Source of the DNA: Polyodon spathula
Lineage: Eukaryota; Chordata; Actinopteri; Acipenseriformes; Polyodontidae
Direction of reading: 5' to 3'
NCBI RefSeq assembly: GCF_017654505.1
Contig: NC_054540.1
Span: 35,799,054-35,863,053, forward strand
DNA: 64,000 nucleotides
A program made the translations under genes and the position numbers. This document shows, piece by piece, positions 1-11,003 of this stretch (positions within the stretch are counted from its first letter, which is position 1; the number at the start of each line of letters is the position of its first letter). The notes beneath the pieces were generated by a model. That model saw nothing but the letters and a program-made list of their open reading frames with translations. It did no database searches and was not told the origin of the DNA.

Positions 1-540
1 GAGTATATTGTTATTTTGCAAAGCCCATGATTAGATCATTGAGAGATGGTGCAGTAAGTGAATCTACCTTGTTTTTTGTGTGAACAAAAACACACATTTA
101 ATCCCCCGCCCCTTCCCTCCCTCTTTTAACCCATCATTTCCTGAGGAATCCTGTGTTACTATACACCCCAAGTCATGTGATTTTGGCATCTATTGAAGAG
201 CCCAGGAAACCTGACACAAAGTGAATTCCAATGTTCTCAGCTCTGATCCTCTTCATTCACTTGATATCAGCAGTGTGGTGGATGAACAGGCTTGCCCATT
301 TCTGTTTCAAACAGACACGTTAAAGTAAAGTCTTTGTCTTCTTAGCATTTGCCCATTTGAGCGGAGTCTGCTCAAGGACCAGTTTTGAAATTTGGCAGGT
401 TTCTTTTTTACAGTCGGCTGCCTGCCTGACATCAAACCTCCTCCTTTTACAACCAGGCTTGGGACCAGCTTAGGCGGAGTTAAAAGTGAATACTTTGTCT
501 GCCAACACAAAATTATAACCTCTGCTCGTGTGTGTATATA
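1..540. other. Sequence left of the first Tc1 copy, no gene recognised
   Basis: This should be intron of the CACNA2D4 gene, because the earlier exons of that gene are upstream of the window. A pyrimidine tract and AG near 405 resemble a splice acceptor. The frame behind it does not match any alpha2delta segment, so I do not call an exon. Confidence 0.5.
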
Positions 541-1322
541 CAGTCACCTCCAGAATTATTGACACCCTTGATAAAGATAAGCAAAAAAATATAATTAGAC
601 GCCACCTCCATGCCAATAGCCTATTTGGAAGGGTTGCCAGAAAAAAAAAGCCTTTATTGAGAGCAACCAACAAATGTAAGCGTCTGGTGTTTGCAAAACG
701 GCATTGCCACTCAAACTGGAACCAAGTGCTGTGGTCAGATGAGACGAAAATAGTGCTCTTTGGCCAAGCACACCAGCGGTGGGTTTGGCATCGAAAGAAG
801 GATGCGTATGCAGAAAATAACCTCATACCTACTGTAACATATGGTGGCGGATCTTTGATGTTATGGGACTGTTTTGCTTCCACTGGTCCTGGGGCCCTTG
901 TTAAGGTCAACTGCATCATGAACTCTACCAAGTACCAGGACATTTTAGCCAAAAACCTGGTTGCCTCTGCCAGGAGGCTGAAACTTGGCTGCAACTGGAT
1001 CTTCCAGCAAGACAATGACCCCAAGCACACATCAAAATCCTCAAAGAAATGGTAAATTGACCACAAAAAAAACATTTTGCATTGGCCATCTCAGTCTCAG
1101 GACTTGAATCCCATTGAAAACCTGTGGTTTGAATTGAAGAGGGCAGTCCATAAGCGCAGACCGAAGGATATCAAGAATCTGGAAAGATTCTGTATGGAGG
1201 AATGGTCTAAGATCCCTTCCAATGTGTTCTCCAATCTCATAAAAAATTATAGAAAAAGGCTCAGTACTGTTATCCTTGCAAGGGGAGGGTGCACAAAGTA
1301 CTCAAAACAAGGGTGCCAATAA
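528..1322 (+). pseudogene. Tc1-type transposase remnant, catalytic domain
   Basis: The frame encodes the C-terminal two thirds of a Tc1 transposase, a DDE nuclease that cuts at the element ends. The first Asp (SDET), second Asp (DNDPKH) and the Glu (PIENLW) are all still present. A premature TAA at 1053 separates the first 175 codons from the rest, in the same frame. The apparent start lies in the inverted repeat and is not the original one; about 90 N-terminal residues with the paired helix-turn-helix are absent. No frameshift is visible, so it is younger or better preserved than the other Tc1 copies here. Confidence 0.85.
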
Positions 1323-1531
1323 TTGTGACACTTAATTTTGTTGGAAATTAATTTATAATTTGAGAAATGTGTAATTTTGGTTGATTCCCTTGAATCATTA
1401 ATAAAGTCCAATATATTCCACATTATATATATATACACAAAAATTATAATATAGCTCATTACCTGCGTTTATTTTATGCAGCCTTTTTTTCTCATCTTAA
1501 GAAATGAGTGCCAATAATTTTGGAGGTGACT
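541..1531 (+). mobile_element. Tc1/mariner-like transposon, internally deleted, one in-frame stop
   Basis: The ends are inverted repeats beginning CAGTCACCTCCA at 541 and ending TGGAGGTGACT at 1531, typical of Tc1 elements that insert at TA. A single frame (528-1322) carries the DDE catalytic domain: WSDETK, then NDPKHTSK, then NPIENLWFELK. It is interrupted only by a TAA at 1053-1055. The N-terminal DNA-binding half is missing: the left inverted repeat runs almost directly into the catalytic domain, so the copy is about 1 kb instead of the usual 1.3-1.6 kb. It is a dead, non-autonomous copy inside CACNA2D4 intron sequence. A long TA microsatellite abuts its right end. Confidence 0.88.

Positions 1532-1532
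<1 letters not shown>

Positions 1533-1614
<82 letters not shown>
1533..1614. repeat. (TA)n microsatellite
   Basis: This is a nearly perfect TA dinucleotide run directly at the right end of the Tc1 copy. Open frames of alternating Ile-Tyr across it are artefacts. Confidence 0.97.
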
Positions 1615-1617
<3 letters not shown>

Positions 1618-2549
1618 TCTTCAGAAAGGAAGCTGCAGTGAAAGGAATACTGCAGAAAAACGCAATGTTTTGGGCATAGGGTGACAGACATTTCAGTGTT
1701 ATGGGGATCATAGCTGTTTAACCCCTCTTGCAAGGACTAATTTCCTACTTCATATTTCTCCCTCACTCTTTTTTAGGCACAATTTTTTTTTTTCTGTCGG
1801 GTTTTTAAAATAAAGCCAGACCCCTTTTCTTTCTCTACTGAATTACAATTCAGAATGATTGCTGACAACAATAAACAGTATGCCATTTGAAAAGCAATGG
1901 ATTTCTAGCTGTACATTGAGTTTGAAAGCCATTGGATGGCGTCTGGGGTCGACAGATGGATTCCATTTGTATCTCCTGCATACCTCCATGTGTTGGGCAG
2001 TGATCGGGGATGGGGTGATGTATAGCACTTCACCGCAATCACAATTAGGAGAATCCTTAATTCCCTTTATGGAGGACGTAGCCACACCTCCCATGTGGTT
2101 TTTCTAACAGAGTTAAGTGGAGCCCTGTGTCTTCAAGACAAGGAGAAGCCAGCTAGTTCCTTCATTGGCTCTTGAATAAGGGTCTTGTCAGGGACATCGC
2201 AGGCTGACCACATCTCTTGCCACCGGCTGTCGATGTCTTTCCCAAGGCATGGGTTCAGAAAGGTTTCTTAGACTTTAGGTGGCTGGGTGGTGGCAATTTA
2301 ATATATTTTCAAGTGATGTTTGACATTGTCTCTCAATGACTTCTATTAAAGAACACAGCCCGACCCTCAATTGCTCTCAGTTACTGGGCCCCCAGCTATC
2401 AACATCCAGATCACCCTCGATATGTGAAATACAGTGAAATAACGAAAAGCGTGAGGGGTACTACATATATTTAAAATAAATAAATAAATAAAGCGTGAGG
2501 GGTTGAAATTGTTTAATACTATTTGGCTGTTTTTGTTCTTTCTCTCCAG
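1615..2549. other. CACNA2D4 intron, no gene seen
   Basis: I see no exon or clear repeat in this stretch beyond short A/T-rich runs, including a TAAA run near 2470. The polypyrimidine tract ending CTCTCCAG at 2549 is the acceptor of the next exon. Confidence 0.6.
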
Positions 2550-2620
2550 GCAGCTAAGTTCCTTGGGGAGGTGGACGGCTCTGTGATGCAGCAGCTCCTC
2601 AATACAGGAATGTTCAAACA
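2550..2620 (+). CDS. CACNA2D4: CACNA2D4 exon (window exon 1)
   Basis: Acceptor TCTCTCCAG precedes the exon and donor GTAAGA follows it. The 71 bases read AAKFLGEVDGSVMQQLLNT and onward, and leave two bases (CA) to be completed by the next exon. The FxGEVDGxVMxxLL pattern matches the segment just before the YDYQAMC motif in alpha2delta-3 and -4. Confidence 0.9.
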
Positions 2621-2980
2621 GTAAGATTGTCATTTGGAAAATACAATAGCATACAGAATTAAAACAAGATTTATATGGTTTCAGAATAGGTAATAGCATT
2701 CTCTATAATACACAGTTACCCCTCACTTTAAAGTATTGCAAAACACCCTGACAACTTTGAAACGCATTATGTTACCTTCGTTGTGTCCTGTGTTGTCCAT
2801 ATCGCAGTGTTATATTTTTAAACATACTGTATTGAAGACTCCAAATTGTAATCACCTGTCATGGGTAACTGGGCAATACATTCCTCAACATTTATCAGGA
2901 CCATTCGCCTGGAGAAAGAAGGATCACTTCTAAGGATCACAGTGTATCCATATCACGCTTACTCTTGCTACAATGCTGGT

Positions 2981-4790
2981 TCCCTATCAAGTACGAAATG
3001 TAACCATTACCTCATGGGTATTTATCTCCTAAAGACCCTGTAACCTGAATAGATATAACAAAGACTGCTCGTCAGAGCCTATGACTCATTCGTGCCCACC
3101 CCCGAGGGCATAACTGGACTGCACACACAGACACTGGCATCATTTTTCCTTTCATCCGAACCTGACGGGAGAGGCTATGAACAGATAAATATCAAGTTAC
3201 TTGTATCTGCTTATTGCTTGTGTAATTACACTAATTAAGGCAATTTATTATTATGGCTTTTGCTAATTGCTATTTATATATATTGTGTACTCAGCCCAAT
3301 ATGCCCTGTGCTACACCTGCCCGGGGTGATGAACTCTCAAGGCGTCTCCCCAGCGCTTCAGAATGAAGGCTTCACCCAGAGGTGTTGAGCCACAATTGGC
3401 AGCAGTTTGGGAGAACAGAAATAGGCTTCTTTGCCTGCCATGAATTGACCCATTGTCCCCTCTGGTTCTCCATAACACGAGCCGGGGGCCCGCTAGCGAT
3501 AGATGCCTTGGTACACCAGTGGTCAAGGTAGCTGCTATATGTCTTCCCACCACTCGCCATGCTCCCAATGTGTCTGGAGAAAATCAGGCAGGACTGTGTC
3601 AGGGTGCCACTTACTGGTTCGGGAGACTGTGGTTTTCAACGCTGATGCAGCTCCTGGGTGGCCAGCTGTGAAGCCTGCCCAAAGGTCGCGACCTGCTCAC
3701 TCAGGCGCAGGGGATATTATGGCAACCCAATCCATTGAGCTTACGTCTCTGGGTCTGGCCCTGGAATGGCAACATTTGAGCCATCTGGGGCTTTCTAATA
3801 GGGTCATTGACACCCAGTAGCTTCCACGCATTCCTACTGGGGCATTTTTCAGACGTGGTGCCTGCCTCAGGGTTTTAACCCCACAACCTGTCCAATGGCA
3901 GTTATACTGCAATTTGTGCAGGACCTATTTGATTAAGGGAAATCTCCCTCTACATTAAAGGTCTACCTGGCAGCGATTTGGGCTTGCCATATCAAAATTT
4001 GTCTCCCAAGGAGCTCTTTTCCTGGCAGGGCAATTTTTTAAAGGAGCTCGGTGACTTCGGCTGCCTTTTGAAGGATATTGTTCCTTGCTGGAGGCTTGAC
4101 ATGGTGCTTGAGACACTAATGAAGCCTCCATCTGAGCCCTTGCATTCAGCTGAGCTGAAATTTTTATCACTTTAAAACGGCATTCTTCCTTGCAGTCACA
4201 TCTGCAAAGCAGGTGGATAAGATGCAAGCATATTCACTTGCAAAAGCTTGCTTAATTTTTGCAGAGGCCAGGACAAATCAAGCCAGTCTGTGGAATTGGA
4301 GGCTTTCCATCCGCCTCCTTTCCAGTCTGACAGGGAGCGACAGCTATACACACTTTGCCCTGTGCAGGCACTAGCATATTATGTGGGCAGAACACTGACT
4401 TGGAGGCAGTCTGAACAATTTTTTGTCTTATGGGATGAAGTGGGACTGCCCATTCCACCAGGGGCATGGCAACTTCATTGGTTTTGCTCCAGGGTGCATC
4501 TGTTGCAGACATTTGCAATGCAGTGGTGTGGGCTACTCTCCATACTTTTACACGGTTCTATCAACTGAATGTCATGGATCCGCAAAATCCTGGCTTTGGA
4601 GCGAGTGTTAAAAGTGGCTTCAGGGTCGACTCTTACAACATTAACATAGAGGTGAGTTCTCCCTCAAATTCTATAGCCCGAGTTACTTCTACTGGGGTTT
4701 TTTTACGGTTTTACTCATTTGGACCCTTGTGGGCCAATTGGATATTGAAAATGGTTTGTGAAAACAGATTGAAAAGGTAGGCTAGCAGTT
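2981..4790 (+). mobile_element. DIRS-like retrotransposon copy A, internally deleted
   Basis: The left end (GTTCCCTATCAAGTACGAAA at 2981) is the same terminal repeat as in the larger DIRS copy at 11181. After about 300 bases of leader the copy jumps directly to RNase H-like coding sequence (about 3311-3830) and then to the tyrosine recombinase region (about 3950-4780). Gag and the reverse transcriptase core are absent, and no right terminal repeat is visible. Direct comparison with copy B gives colinear matches, for example around 3440-3560 versus 16310-16440 and 4250-4640 versus 17020-17540. Confidence 0.8.
4190..4640 (+). pseudogene. DIRS tyrosine recombinase remnant (copy A)
   Basis: The remnant belongs to the tyrosine recombinase that DIRS elements use instead of a DDE integrase. 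The conserved HxxR box is present (His-Ser-Thr-Arg at 4451-4462), followed in the same frame by LQGASVADIC and the FY nucleophile context (Tyr at 4559-4561). The first catalytic Arg is changed: codon 4210-4212 is CAG (Gln) where copy B has CGG (Arg) in the TSAKRVGE motif. Frames are broken upstream. Copy B has lost the opposite part of the active site. Confidence 0.75.
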
Positions 4791-4913
4791 TCAATATATT
4801 AATTATTTGAATGATTATTGATATTTATACATGGAAAGAGGTGATCAGGATTCTGCTCTTGACTTTGATATTCATGACTAAATGAACCCTTTTGTCTCTG
4901 TTCCCTGTCGCAG

Positions 4914-4989
4914 AGTGATGCTATACGATTACCAGGCAATGTGTAAGATAGGCCACCATCACCACAGCGGAGCCAGACCCCTGCTCAGC
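4914..4989 (+). CDS. CACNA2D4: CACNA2D4 exon (window exon 2)
   Basis: The acceptor is CTGTCGCAG and the donor GTACGT. With the two bases carried over it reads QVMLYDYQAMCK followed by a run of four His and SGARPLLS, ending in phase 0. YDYQAMC is a signature of alpha2delta-3 and -4. Confidence 0.92.
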
Positions 4990-5357
4990 GTACGTCTTCT
5001 CTCCCCAATACAACACTAATCCACTCCTGAACTGGCACTGACTGCTCCAGATATTCTGCTAGGCTTCTTTGATACACTTCAGATGCAGTCGGTACTGTTA
5101 GAGGAGACAAGTGCCCCATTTAAAAGAAGGAAATAATATTTTGATGATAGGATTGGTGCAAATTGCAAAATAAATTTAATTAAAAAAACTGTTGATTAGG
5201 TATATTTCCTCACTTCCATCTATCTCTGAAGTTAGATACAGGGTTAAACCAGATACATTTTTTTCCACTACTTTCTACAGAAAAATGATTTCCCTAGAGT
5301 ATTTAAAAACTACCCGAGCGTCTCGCTCACAGCTCTTGTTTTCTTCCCTCTCAACAG

Positions 5358-5410
5358 CCTTTCTATGGTCTGCTGGTGGCTCTCAAGTGGTTCCTCAGCA
5401 ATATATTCCT
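5358..5410 (+). CDS. CACNA2D4: CACNA2D4 exon (window exon 3)
   Basis: The acceptor is TCTCAACAG and the donor GTAAGT. The 53 bases read PFYGLLVALKWFLSNIF plus two bases of a Leu codon. In relatives this amphipathic to hydrophobic segment (SAVKW-type) precedes LVLFLVEFN. Confidence 0.9.
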
Positions 5411-5738
5411 GTAAGTGTGAAAATGAAGGGTGACATGGGGTTAGGCTCCTACAGTGTAGTCATTTCGCTTTAAAAGCAGTACTTGGTTTCAATTCATATC
5501 CTCTCCCTTTCATTTAGAAACATTACTGTGGTCATTTTACAAACTGATTTTCAAAGCTTAAACCTTAGAGCTGCAGATTGGGTTTTTGTCAATACGTTGT
5601 AATAAATCAAAGCGCACCCTGGTTTAGACTAAGCTATCATTCTGTACCGCAGGATGTTACAAGTGTCCTCTTCTTTTCAAATATCACGAGAAATAGCAAT
5701 AGTACGCATCAGGGTGAATTGTTTGATTATCTTAACAG

Positions 5739-5853
5739 GAAAAGCTGTCCTTCCCTCAAATGCCCTTCCAATTAGCTTTTAAAACACTCAATGCGGAAAT
5801 TAATTGCCATTGATTGGCACTCAATTGTAAAGGTGAGGGAAGGACAGCTTTTC
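5739..5853. repeat. Perfect 20-bp inverted repeat with 75-bp spacer
   Basis: GAAAAGCTGTCCTTCCCTCA at 5739-5758 is the exact reverse complement of 5834-5853. It lies in the short intron between window exons 3 and 4. Confidence 0.85.
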
Positions 5854-5936
5854 TTGTTTGTCTTTAATAGCTGCCGATAGATACTTGTTAAAAGATATCA
5901 GCACACCCCTAATGATCATGTTTTACTATGTTTTAG

Positions 5937-5992
5937 GTTTCTGGTGGAGTTTAATTTCTGTGGGTTTTGGCATTCGGACAGCATCGTGGACG
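5937..5992 (+). CDS. CACNA2D4: CACNA2D4 exon (window exon 4)
   Basis: The acceptor is TATGTTTTAG and the donor GTGAGG. With carry-over it reads LFLVEFNFCGFWHSDSIVD plus one base. The LFLVEFN..WHSD pattern is shared with alpha2delta-3 and -4 and places the exon immediately before the LQPCDTEYP region. Confidence 0.9.
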
Positions 5993-6890
5993 GTGAGGAA
6001 ACGGTCTTTTGTATCAGTGTCAACACCATGATCAAAATCTAGACTTTGCAAACATACAGATGCTGTGAAGCAAATAGCTAGACACATTTAAAAGATTTTG
6101 TGAGGCAGGTGACCATTTATTTTCAAAAGACAGACATCAATACTTAGGAAGGGTACCGGACAGGTTGTGGAATCATGCGAGAGTCATGTGATTACCCATA
6201 GGAGACACAGCGATTTGCTTGTTTGCAAATAATGCTTTGAGAGTTCCAAAGAACTACATCTCCCAACTGCCTTTGGAACGTCCACCAATGGCCGTGTCTC
6301 CACTGAGTCTCATGACTACATGGCTCTCTCAGGATTCCAGAAATCCAGAAATAAGAACTACAAGCTAAAGATACAAGGCAAAAAAACACAATCTCATACA
6401 ATAAACAAACACTATGAATTTACTATGAGTTTTTCAGGCAATCATATTGAACAATATTGCATCTAAACCTATTTATTTATTATCTTTTAGTCCTTTTAAA
6501 TAAGATCAGTTTCCAAACTTCTGGCTGTATGTTTAGCTATGAATAGCTCTCCTCAAGCGAGCTTCCTCTTCTTGCGAGGTGCCTTCAGGAAACTTTGTTG
6601 TTTTTCTGTTTGACATTATTTCAACTGAGCCATTTTATGATGTGTGATATGACTGGGAATGACACATAGGTCATCCCCCTGTCAGCATAAACATACATCC
6701 CTCCCTTGGTAACCAGCCAGAACACAACATTCTGTCACTCCCACCATCCCCTCAGTGAAGGATCTCACCACCACCCTCCACATATGGATTTTTCATCTAA
6801 CAGTTAACAAAGGATAGTTCAAGTGACAGCTGTATCCGTCTAGCACTGTGTGTTTATTAAGGAACCTGAGATTCTTTAGGAATCTGCAAG
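5993..6890. other. Start of 4.9-kb CACNA2D4 intron, no gene seen
   Basis: This is unique-looking intron sequence. Nothing coding or clearly repetitive is recognised before the minisatellite. Confidence 0.5.
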
Positions 6891-7230
6891 CTGTAAACTT
6901 TACACCATGTCTTTCTAGAGACCTGTATGAGTTGTATACTTTACAAGATCTTCCTGGAGACCTGTAGGAGCTGTAAACTTTACACCATGTCGTCCTGGAG
7001 ACCTGTACGAGCTGTATACTTTACACAGCATCTTCCTGTGCGAGCTGTAAACTTTACATAATGTCTTCCTGGAGATCAGTACGAGCTGTAAACTTTACAC
7101 CACGTCTCCCTGGAGACCTGTATAAGCTGTATACTTTACACAGCATCTTCCTGGAAACCTGTATGAGCTGTAAACTTTACACCACATCTTCATAAAGACC
7201 TGTGCAAGCTGTAAACTTTACACCAGAGGT
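6891..7230. repeat. 41-bp minisatellite, nine copies in two variant types
   Basis: The CTGTAAACTTTACA-type unit starts at 6891, 6932, 6971, 7012, 7045, 7086, 7127, 7168 and 7209. The spacing is 41 bp except for one 39-bp and one 33-bp unit. Units come as TAAACT or TATACT variants in the order A,B,A,B,A,A,B,A,A, with TCTTCCTGGAGACCTGTA between cores. Confidence 0.93.
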
Positions 7231-8826
7231 TCTGCACTCAAGGAGAATCTAGATCTGTAACTTTGTGTTTGTTTATATTTCTTTCCCCCGCCATTGCTTG
7301 TGATGAATCCCCACCATTACCATCTTCATTTCACCCACCATGTGACACATGTACCCTGGACATGTGACTCACCAACCATTAATCACCCTGTGGCTGACCC
7401 CATACAGCCAAGTCTGTCTTCCATGCATGTAAGTATATGACCTTCAACATCCTGACACAATGGCATATTAATACTGTCAAATAGATAGGGATTCATAGTA
7501 CCAAGGTGTTGAAAAACAACATCATACAGTATTTACAGGCTGATCGTCCCACTGTCTAAAAGATATGAGCTTGGCCACAATAATAGGAACAATTAGGGTC
7601 TAGTTTTCATAGTTTTTCTTAAGTATTTATAATCTTGATCTTGCATTTATATATGAAGTGTTTTAAGGTGTTGTGTGTGTTTTGGGACACTATCTTGATA
7701 TGTTTTTATAAACTCTGAAATGCCTGTAGAAGTAAAACAAATATTATTGTTCGATCCATGTACAACGCTACCTGTGTCATTTGTTTCATTATAAAAATCA
7801 ATGGCTGGTGTATTTTTGTTAACCAGTCATCTTTATACTCTGACTATAGAATTACACTGATAGGACTGATAGAAGTTATCTAGGGTGGCTTTTTTTTACA
7901 TTCCATTGTTCATATAGCGTGACCAAGCACAAATACAGTATAAAACAGTGAGAGTCCTTTTTTAATTAGATCAATGATGGTCACCAGTTTGAACAACTAC
8001 AGGGGATACAGTGAGATTAAAAAATAATAGGACAGCTCCTCTAGATACAGTATTTTTACTTGGAGACCACAAATTAGAATAGAGAGCCTTCAGGTAGACT
8101 GCATGTTCTGCAATACTAACATCTAGAAAATACTGAGACCTGAGAATCTGAATCTGCATCTCTCTTTTTAAAACAAGGACGTTTCAGAAACAAACAAGTA
8201 GTGATGTGCGATGAATCTAAAATATGGTTAATTTCAGATTATTAAATTAAACACCAAAGCTGACTTCGAACGACTAATAAACTGCACAATTTCAATCGAT
8301 TTATTATACTATAAAACTTCACGTCTTCTTTATGGTCATTCATCATAAAAGTTACTACCGTATCCCAGCCACTTTGGATTCCAGTGGTTTGCGTCAGGTA
8401 ACCACTGAAGCTGCTCTCACTCTGGGATCTGTAGTCCAAGAGAACCTCGTGACCTGCCCTCCTCTAATGTAATGCATACAAAACAGCATCATGAACAAAA
8501 ACATACAGGGAGCGTAGCGCAGTATCAGAACTCTTCAGTATAAATACTGTCCGAGAAAGAAGGTGAGCGAGTGGTTAAATACTGTAAGTTCATAAATACA
8601 AACTATTTTTTTTTACACATTTATCAAGCACCTTATTAATGACGTTTCATTCCGCAGGAGAAAAATGGCGGATATTAAATGAAATATATATATACATGTA
8701 TGTCAGTCCATGTCAGATCAATGACCCTCGAAACCGAAGGTTCATGGATGTTGATATAAATATTTATTTATAAGTGAGTTACCTAAAGTTATTGTAGTGT
8801 TTTACTGGGACTTTCACTTGTATGTA
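7231..8826. other. CACNA2D4 intron, no gene seen
   Basis: This is AT-rich intron sequence with no recognised exon. The stretch 8200-8700 has a few GC-richer blocks but no family I can name. Confidence 0.5.
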
Positions 8827-9908
8827 CAGTGCCTATAGAAAGTCTACACTCCCTTGAACTTTTTTCATATTTTGTTGTGTCAGTGCCTCAGAGTTTCATC
8901 AATTTAAATGATGATTTTTTTACACTTATCCACACACCATACTCCACACTGTTAAGGTGAAAAAAGTTTTTAATGAGAAAAAAATTATATATTAAAAATA
9001 CAAAACTGAAAGATCATAATTGGATAAGTCTCCACCCCCCTGAGTTAATACTTGGTGGAAGCACCTTTGGCAGCAATTACAGCTGTGAGTCTGTTGGGAT
9101 AGGTCTCTACCAACTTTGCACACCTAGATTTGACAAAATTTGACCATTCTTCCTTACAAAAATGTTCAAGCACTGTCAAGTTCCTTGGGGAGCGTTGATG
9201 GATAGCAATCTTCAAGTCATGCCACAAATTTTCGATTGGATTTAGGTCGGGGCTCTGACTGGGTCACTCAAGGACACTTTCATTTTTGTTCCTTAGCCAC
9301 TCCAGTGTTGTTTTGGCTATGTGCTTTGGGTCGTTGTCATGCTGAAAGGTGAACATCCGTCCCAGTTTCAGCTTTCTTGAAGAGGGCAGCAGGTTTTCTT
9401 CAAGGACTTCTCTGTACTTTGCTCCATTCATTTTCCCTTCTATCCTGACAAGTGCCCCAGTCCCTGCTGATGAGAAACATCCACATAACATGAATCTGCC
9501 ACAATAGGGATGGTGTTCTTTGGGTGATGCGCTGTGTTGGGTTTGCACCAAACACAATGCTTTGCATTTAGGCCAAAAAGTTCCATTTTAGTTTTGTCAG
9601 ACCACAAAACTTCAATCAATACAATTTAACACAGGTGGAGGCCACTTAACTTGGTGTGTGATTTTGAAGGCGATTGGTTACACCTGAGCTAATTTAGGAT
9701 TGCTATTACAAAGGGGGTGCACATTTATCCAACCAAGTTACTTCAGTTTTTATTTTTAATTAATTTTCTACAAATTTCTTGAATATTTTTTCACTTGGAA
9801 GTTGTAGGATAGGATTTATAGATACATTTTTTAAAAAAATGCATTTTAATTCCAGGATATAAGGGAACGAAAGGTGAACATTTTGAAAGTAGACTTTCTT
9901 AGGCACTG
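8827..9908 (-). mobile_element. Tc1-like transposon, family 2, degraded copy
   Basis: Inverted ends are CAGTGCCTATAGAAAGTCTA at 8827 and AGACTTTCTTAGGCACTG ending at 9908; a TA precedes the left end. On the minus strand, fragments of a transposase remain: 9557-9264 with [18 protein letters not shown], and 9260-9045 with NLWHDLKIAIHQRSP and the KGASTKY C-terminus. The N-terminal DNA-binding region and the first catalytic Asp are not recognisable, and a stop separates the two pieces. The family is shared with the copy ending at 26849. Confidence 0.87.
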
Positions 9909-10052
9909 TTACTGCTGACTCGGTTTCTCATTTTAGTTTAGTCAGAGAGGCAAGTTAATTAATTTTCTTTTTTTTTTTTTTTTTTAATAATCAACAAAAA
10001 TATTTCAATTTGCTATTTCTTGTATTATGTTTCATTTAATAATTAGTAATTA

Positions 10053-10392
10053 CACTATGTAACACAATTTTTGTTCCTGGTATTTACAGTATAATCATAA
10101 ATCTCGAAAAACTACTCACTTCTAAATCTTTTGTAGTCATTTTTGTATTATTTTAGTATAAATACATGTTAATTTGGATTCAGATGTTGTTTTTTTCTGA
10201 CTTTATGTGAACGAAAAGACACACATTTGCCCGTTTTCCCATTGGAGATAGTGATATTTTGAAATACCACTGTCCTGGTCACAAAAGCAAAGTTTGTGGG
10301 GAATAATAGCCATTTTCTATACTTTTGAGGCATAAGCAATTAGGAAATAACACTTACTACCCAGGAACAAAAAAAAAAAAAAAAACACGGTG
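10053..10392. mobile_element. MITE-like derivative of the CACTA-ended transposon, TTA duplication
   Basis: The 340-bp element begins CACTATGTAACACAATTTT and ends in the reverse complement of the same terminus (CACGGTG), flanked by TTA at 10050-10052 and 10393-10395. After a short left end the body is the inverted left-end region of the 2.4-kb transposon at 57744, including CTACTCACTTCTAAATC and ATACATGTTAATTTGGATTC. It has no coding capacity and would need a transposase supplied in trans. Confidence 0.9.
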
Positions 10393-10496
10393 TTATTAAA
10401 TGAAGCGTAATATAAGAAAGAATGACAAATTGAAAGGTTGCCAATCTTTCATGTATTACATTATATTGAATGAGTTAAACTGCCAGCCATGTATTA

Positions 10497-10514
10497 TTAT
10501 TATTATTATTATTA

Positions 10515-10547
<33 letters not shown>

Positions 10548-10548
10548 C
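10497..10548. repeat. (TTA)n microsatellite
   Basis: This is an almost perfect TTA trinucleotide run. The poly-Ile/poly-Tyr frames over it are artefacts. Confidence 0.95.
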
Positions 10549-10846
10549 TGACTTCAATATAATGCATACTGTATTTTTTGTATGTTTCAAAGTGCTGTTA
10601 AAAAAGTTATAGAAGTTTTATTGTAGTTTTTAATTAATAATAATAAAAAAAAACATTTGATCTGGAACCTTTTTGTGACTTTTCTTCCCCCTAAGAATGA
10701 TGTTATTAGAATAATCAACAATTGTAATTATGATTACTTTCAATTATCGAAGCGATAATCAAATCGACTTGTAAAAGTGATAATTGCTCATCACTACAAA
10801 CAAGTCTATTCTATATGGACCCCACTGCCTGGAAAGTTCATTAAAG

Positions 10847-11003
10847 CAGAGGCTAACTGTGTCACCTCCTTCACTCCTCTCCCAGCTCACAAGCACAAGA
10901 AACATGACATGCTGCAGCCATGTGACACAGAGTATCCAGCCTTCGTGTACGAGCCCTCCGTCAAAGAGACCAACAGCCTGATCGAGTGCGGGACCTGCCA
11001 AAA
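10847..11003 (+). CDS. CACNA2D4: CACNA2D4 exon (window exon 5)
   Basis: The exon reads [19 protein letters not shown], then the [15 protein letters not shown] motif, and ends ECGTCQ plus two bases of Lys before donor GTAAGA. The CDTEYP and ECGxCQK cysteines are the conserved disulfide residues of the delta portion. The acceptor is a tandem AAAGCAG: splicing after AAAG keeps an extra Ala (start 10847), splicing after CAG starts at 10850. Both keep the frame. The AEA reading matches related proteins better. The polypyrimidine tract is weak. Confidence 0.92.

Larger units (their letters stand above)
2621..4913 (+). other. CACNA2D4 intron holding a partial DIRS element
   Basis: The intron runs from GTAAGA to CGCAG. 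Apart from the DIRS fragment annotated separately, nothing else is recognisable. Confidence 0.8.

Noticed and set aside
405..490. Possible extra CACNA2D4 exon after a TTTTTTACAG acceptor
   Set aside because: No frame matches alpha2delta protein at the expected position and no good donor follows.
470..1075. 201-codon minus-strand ORF
   Set aside because: Antisense of the Tc1 transposase frame.
1469..1733. Ile-Tyr repeat proteins (also at 57220-57423)
   Set aside because: They are simple translation of TA dinucleotide runs.
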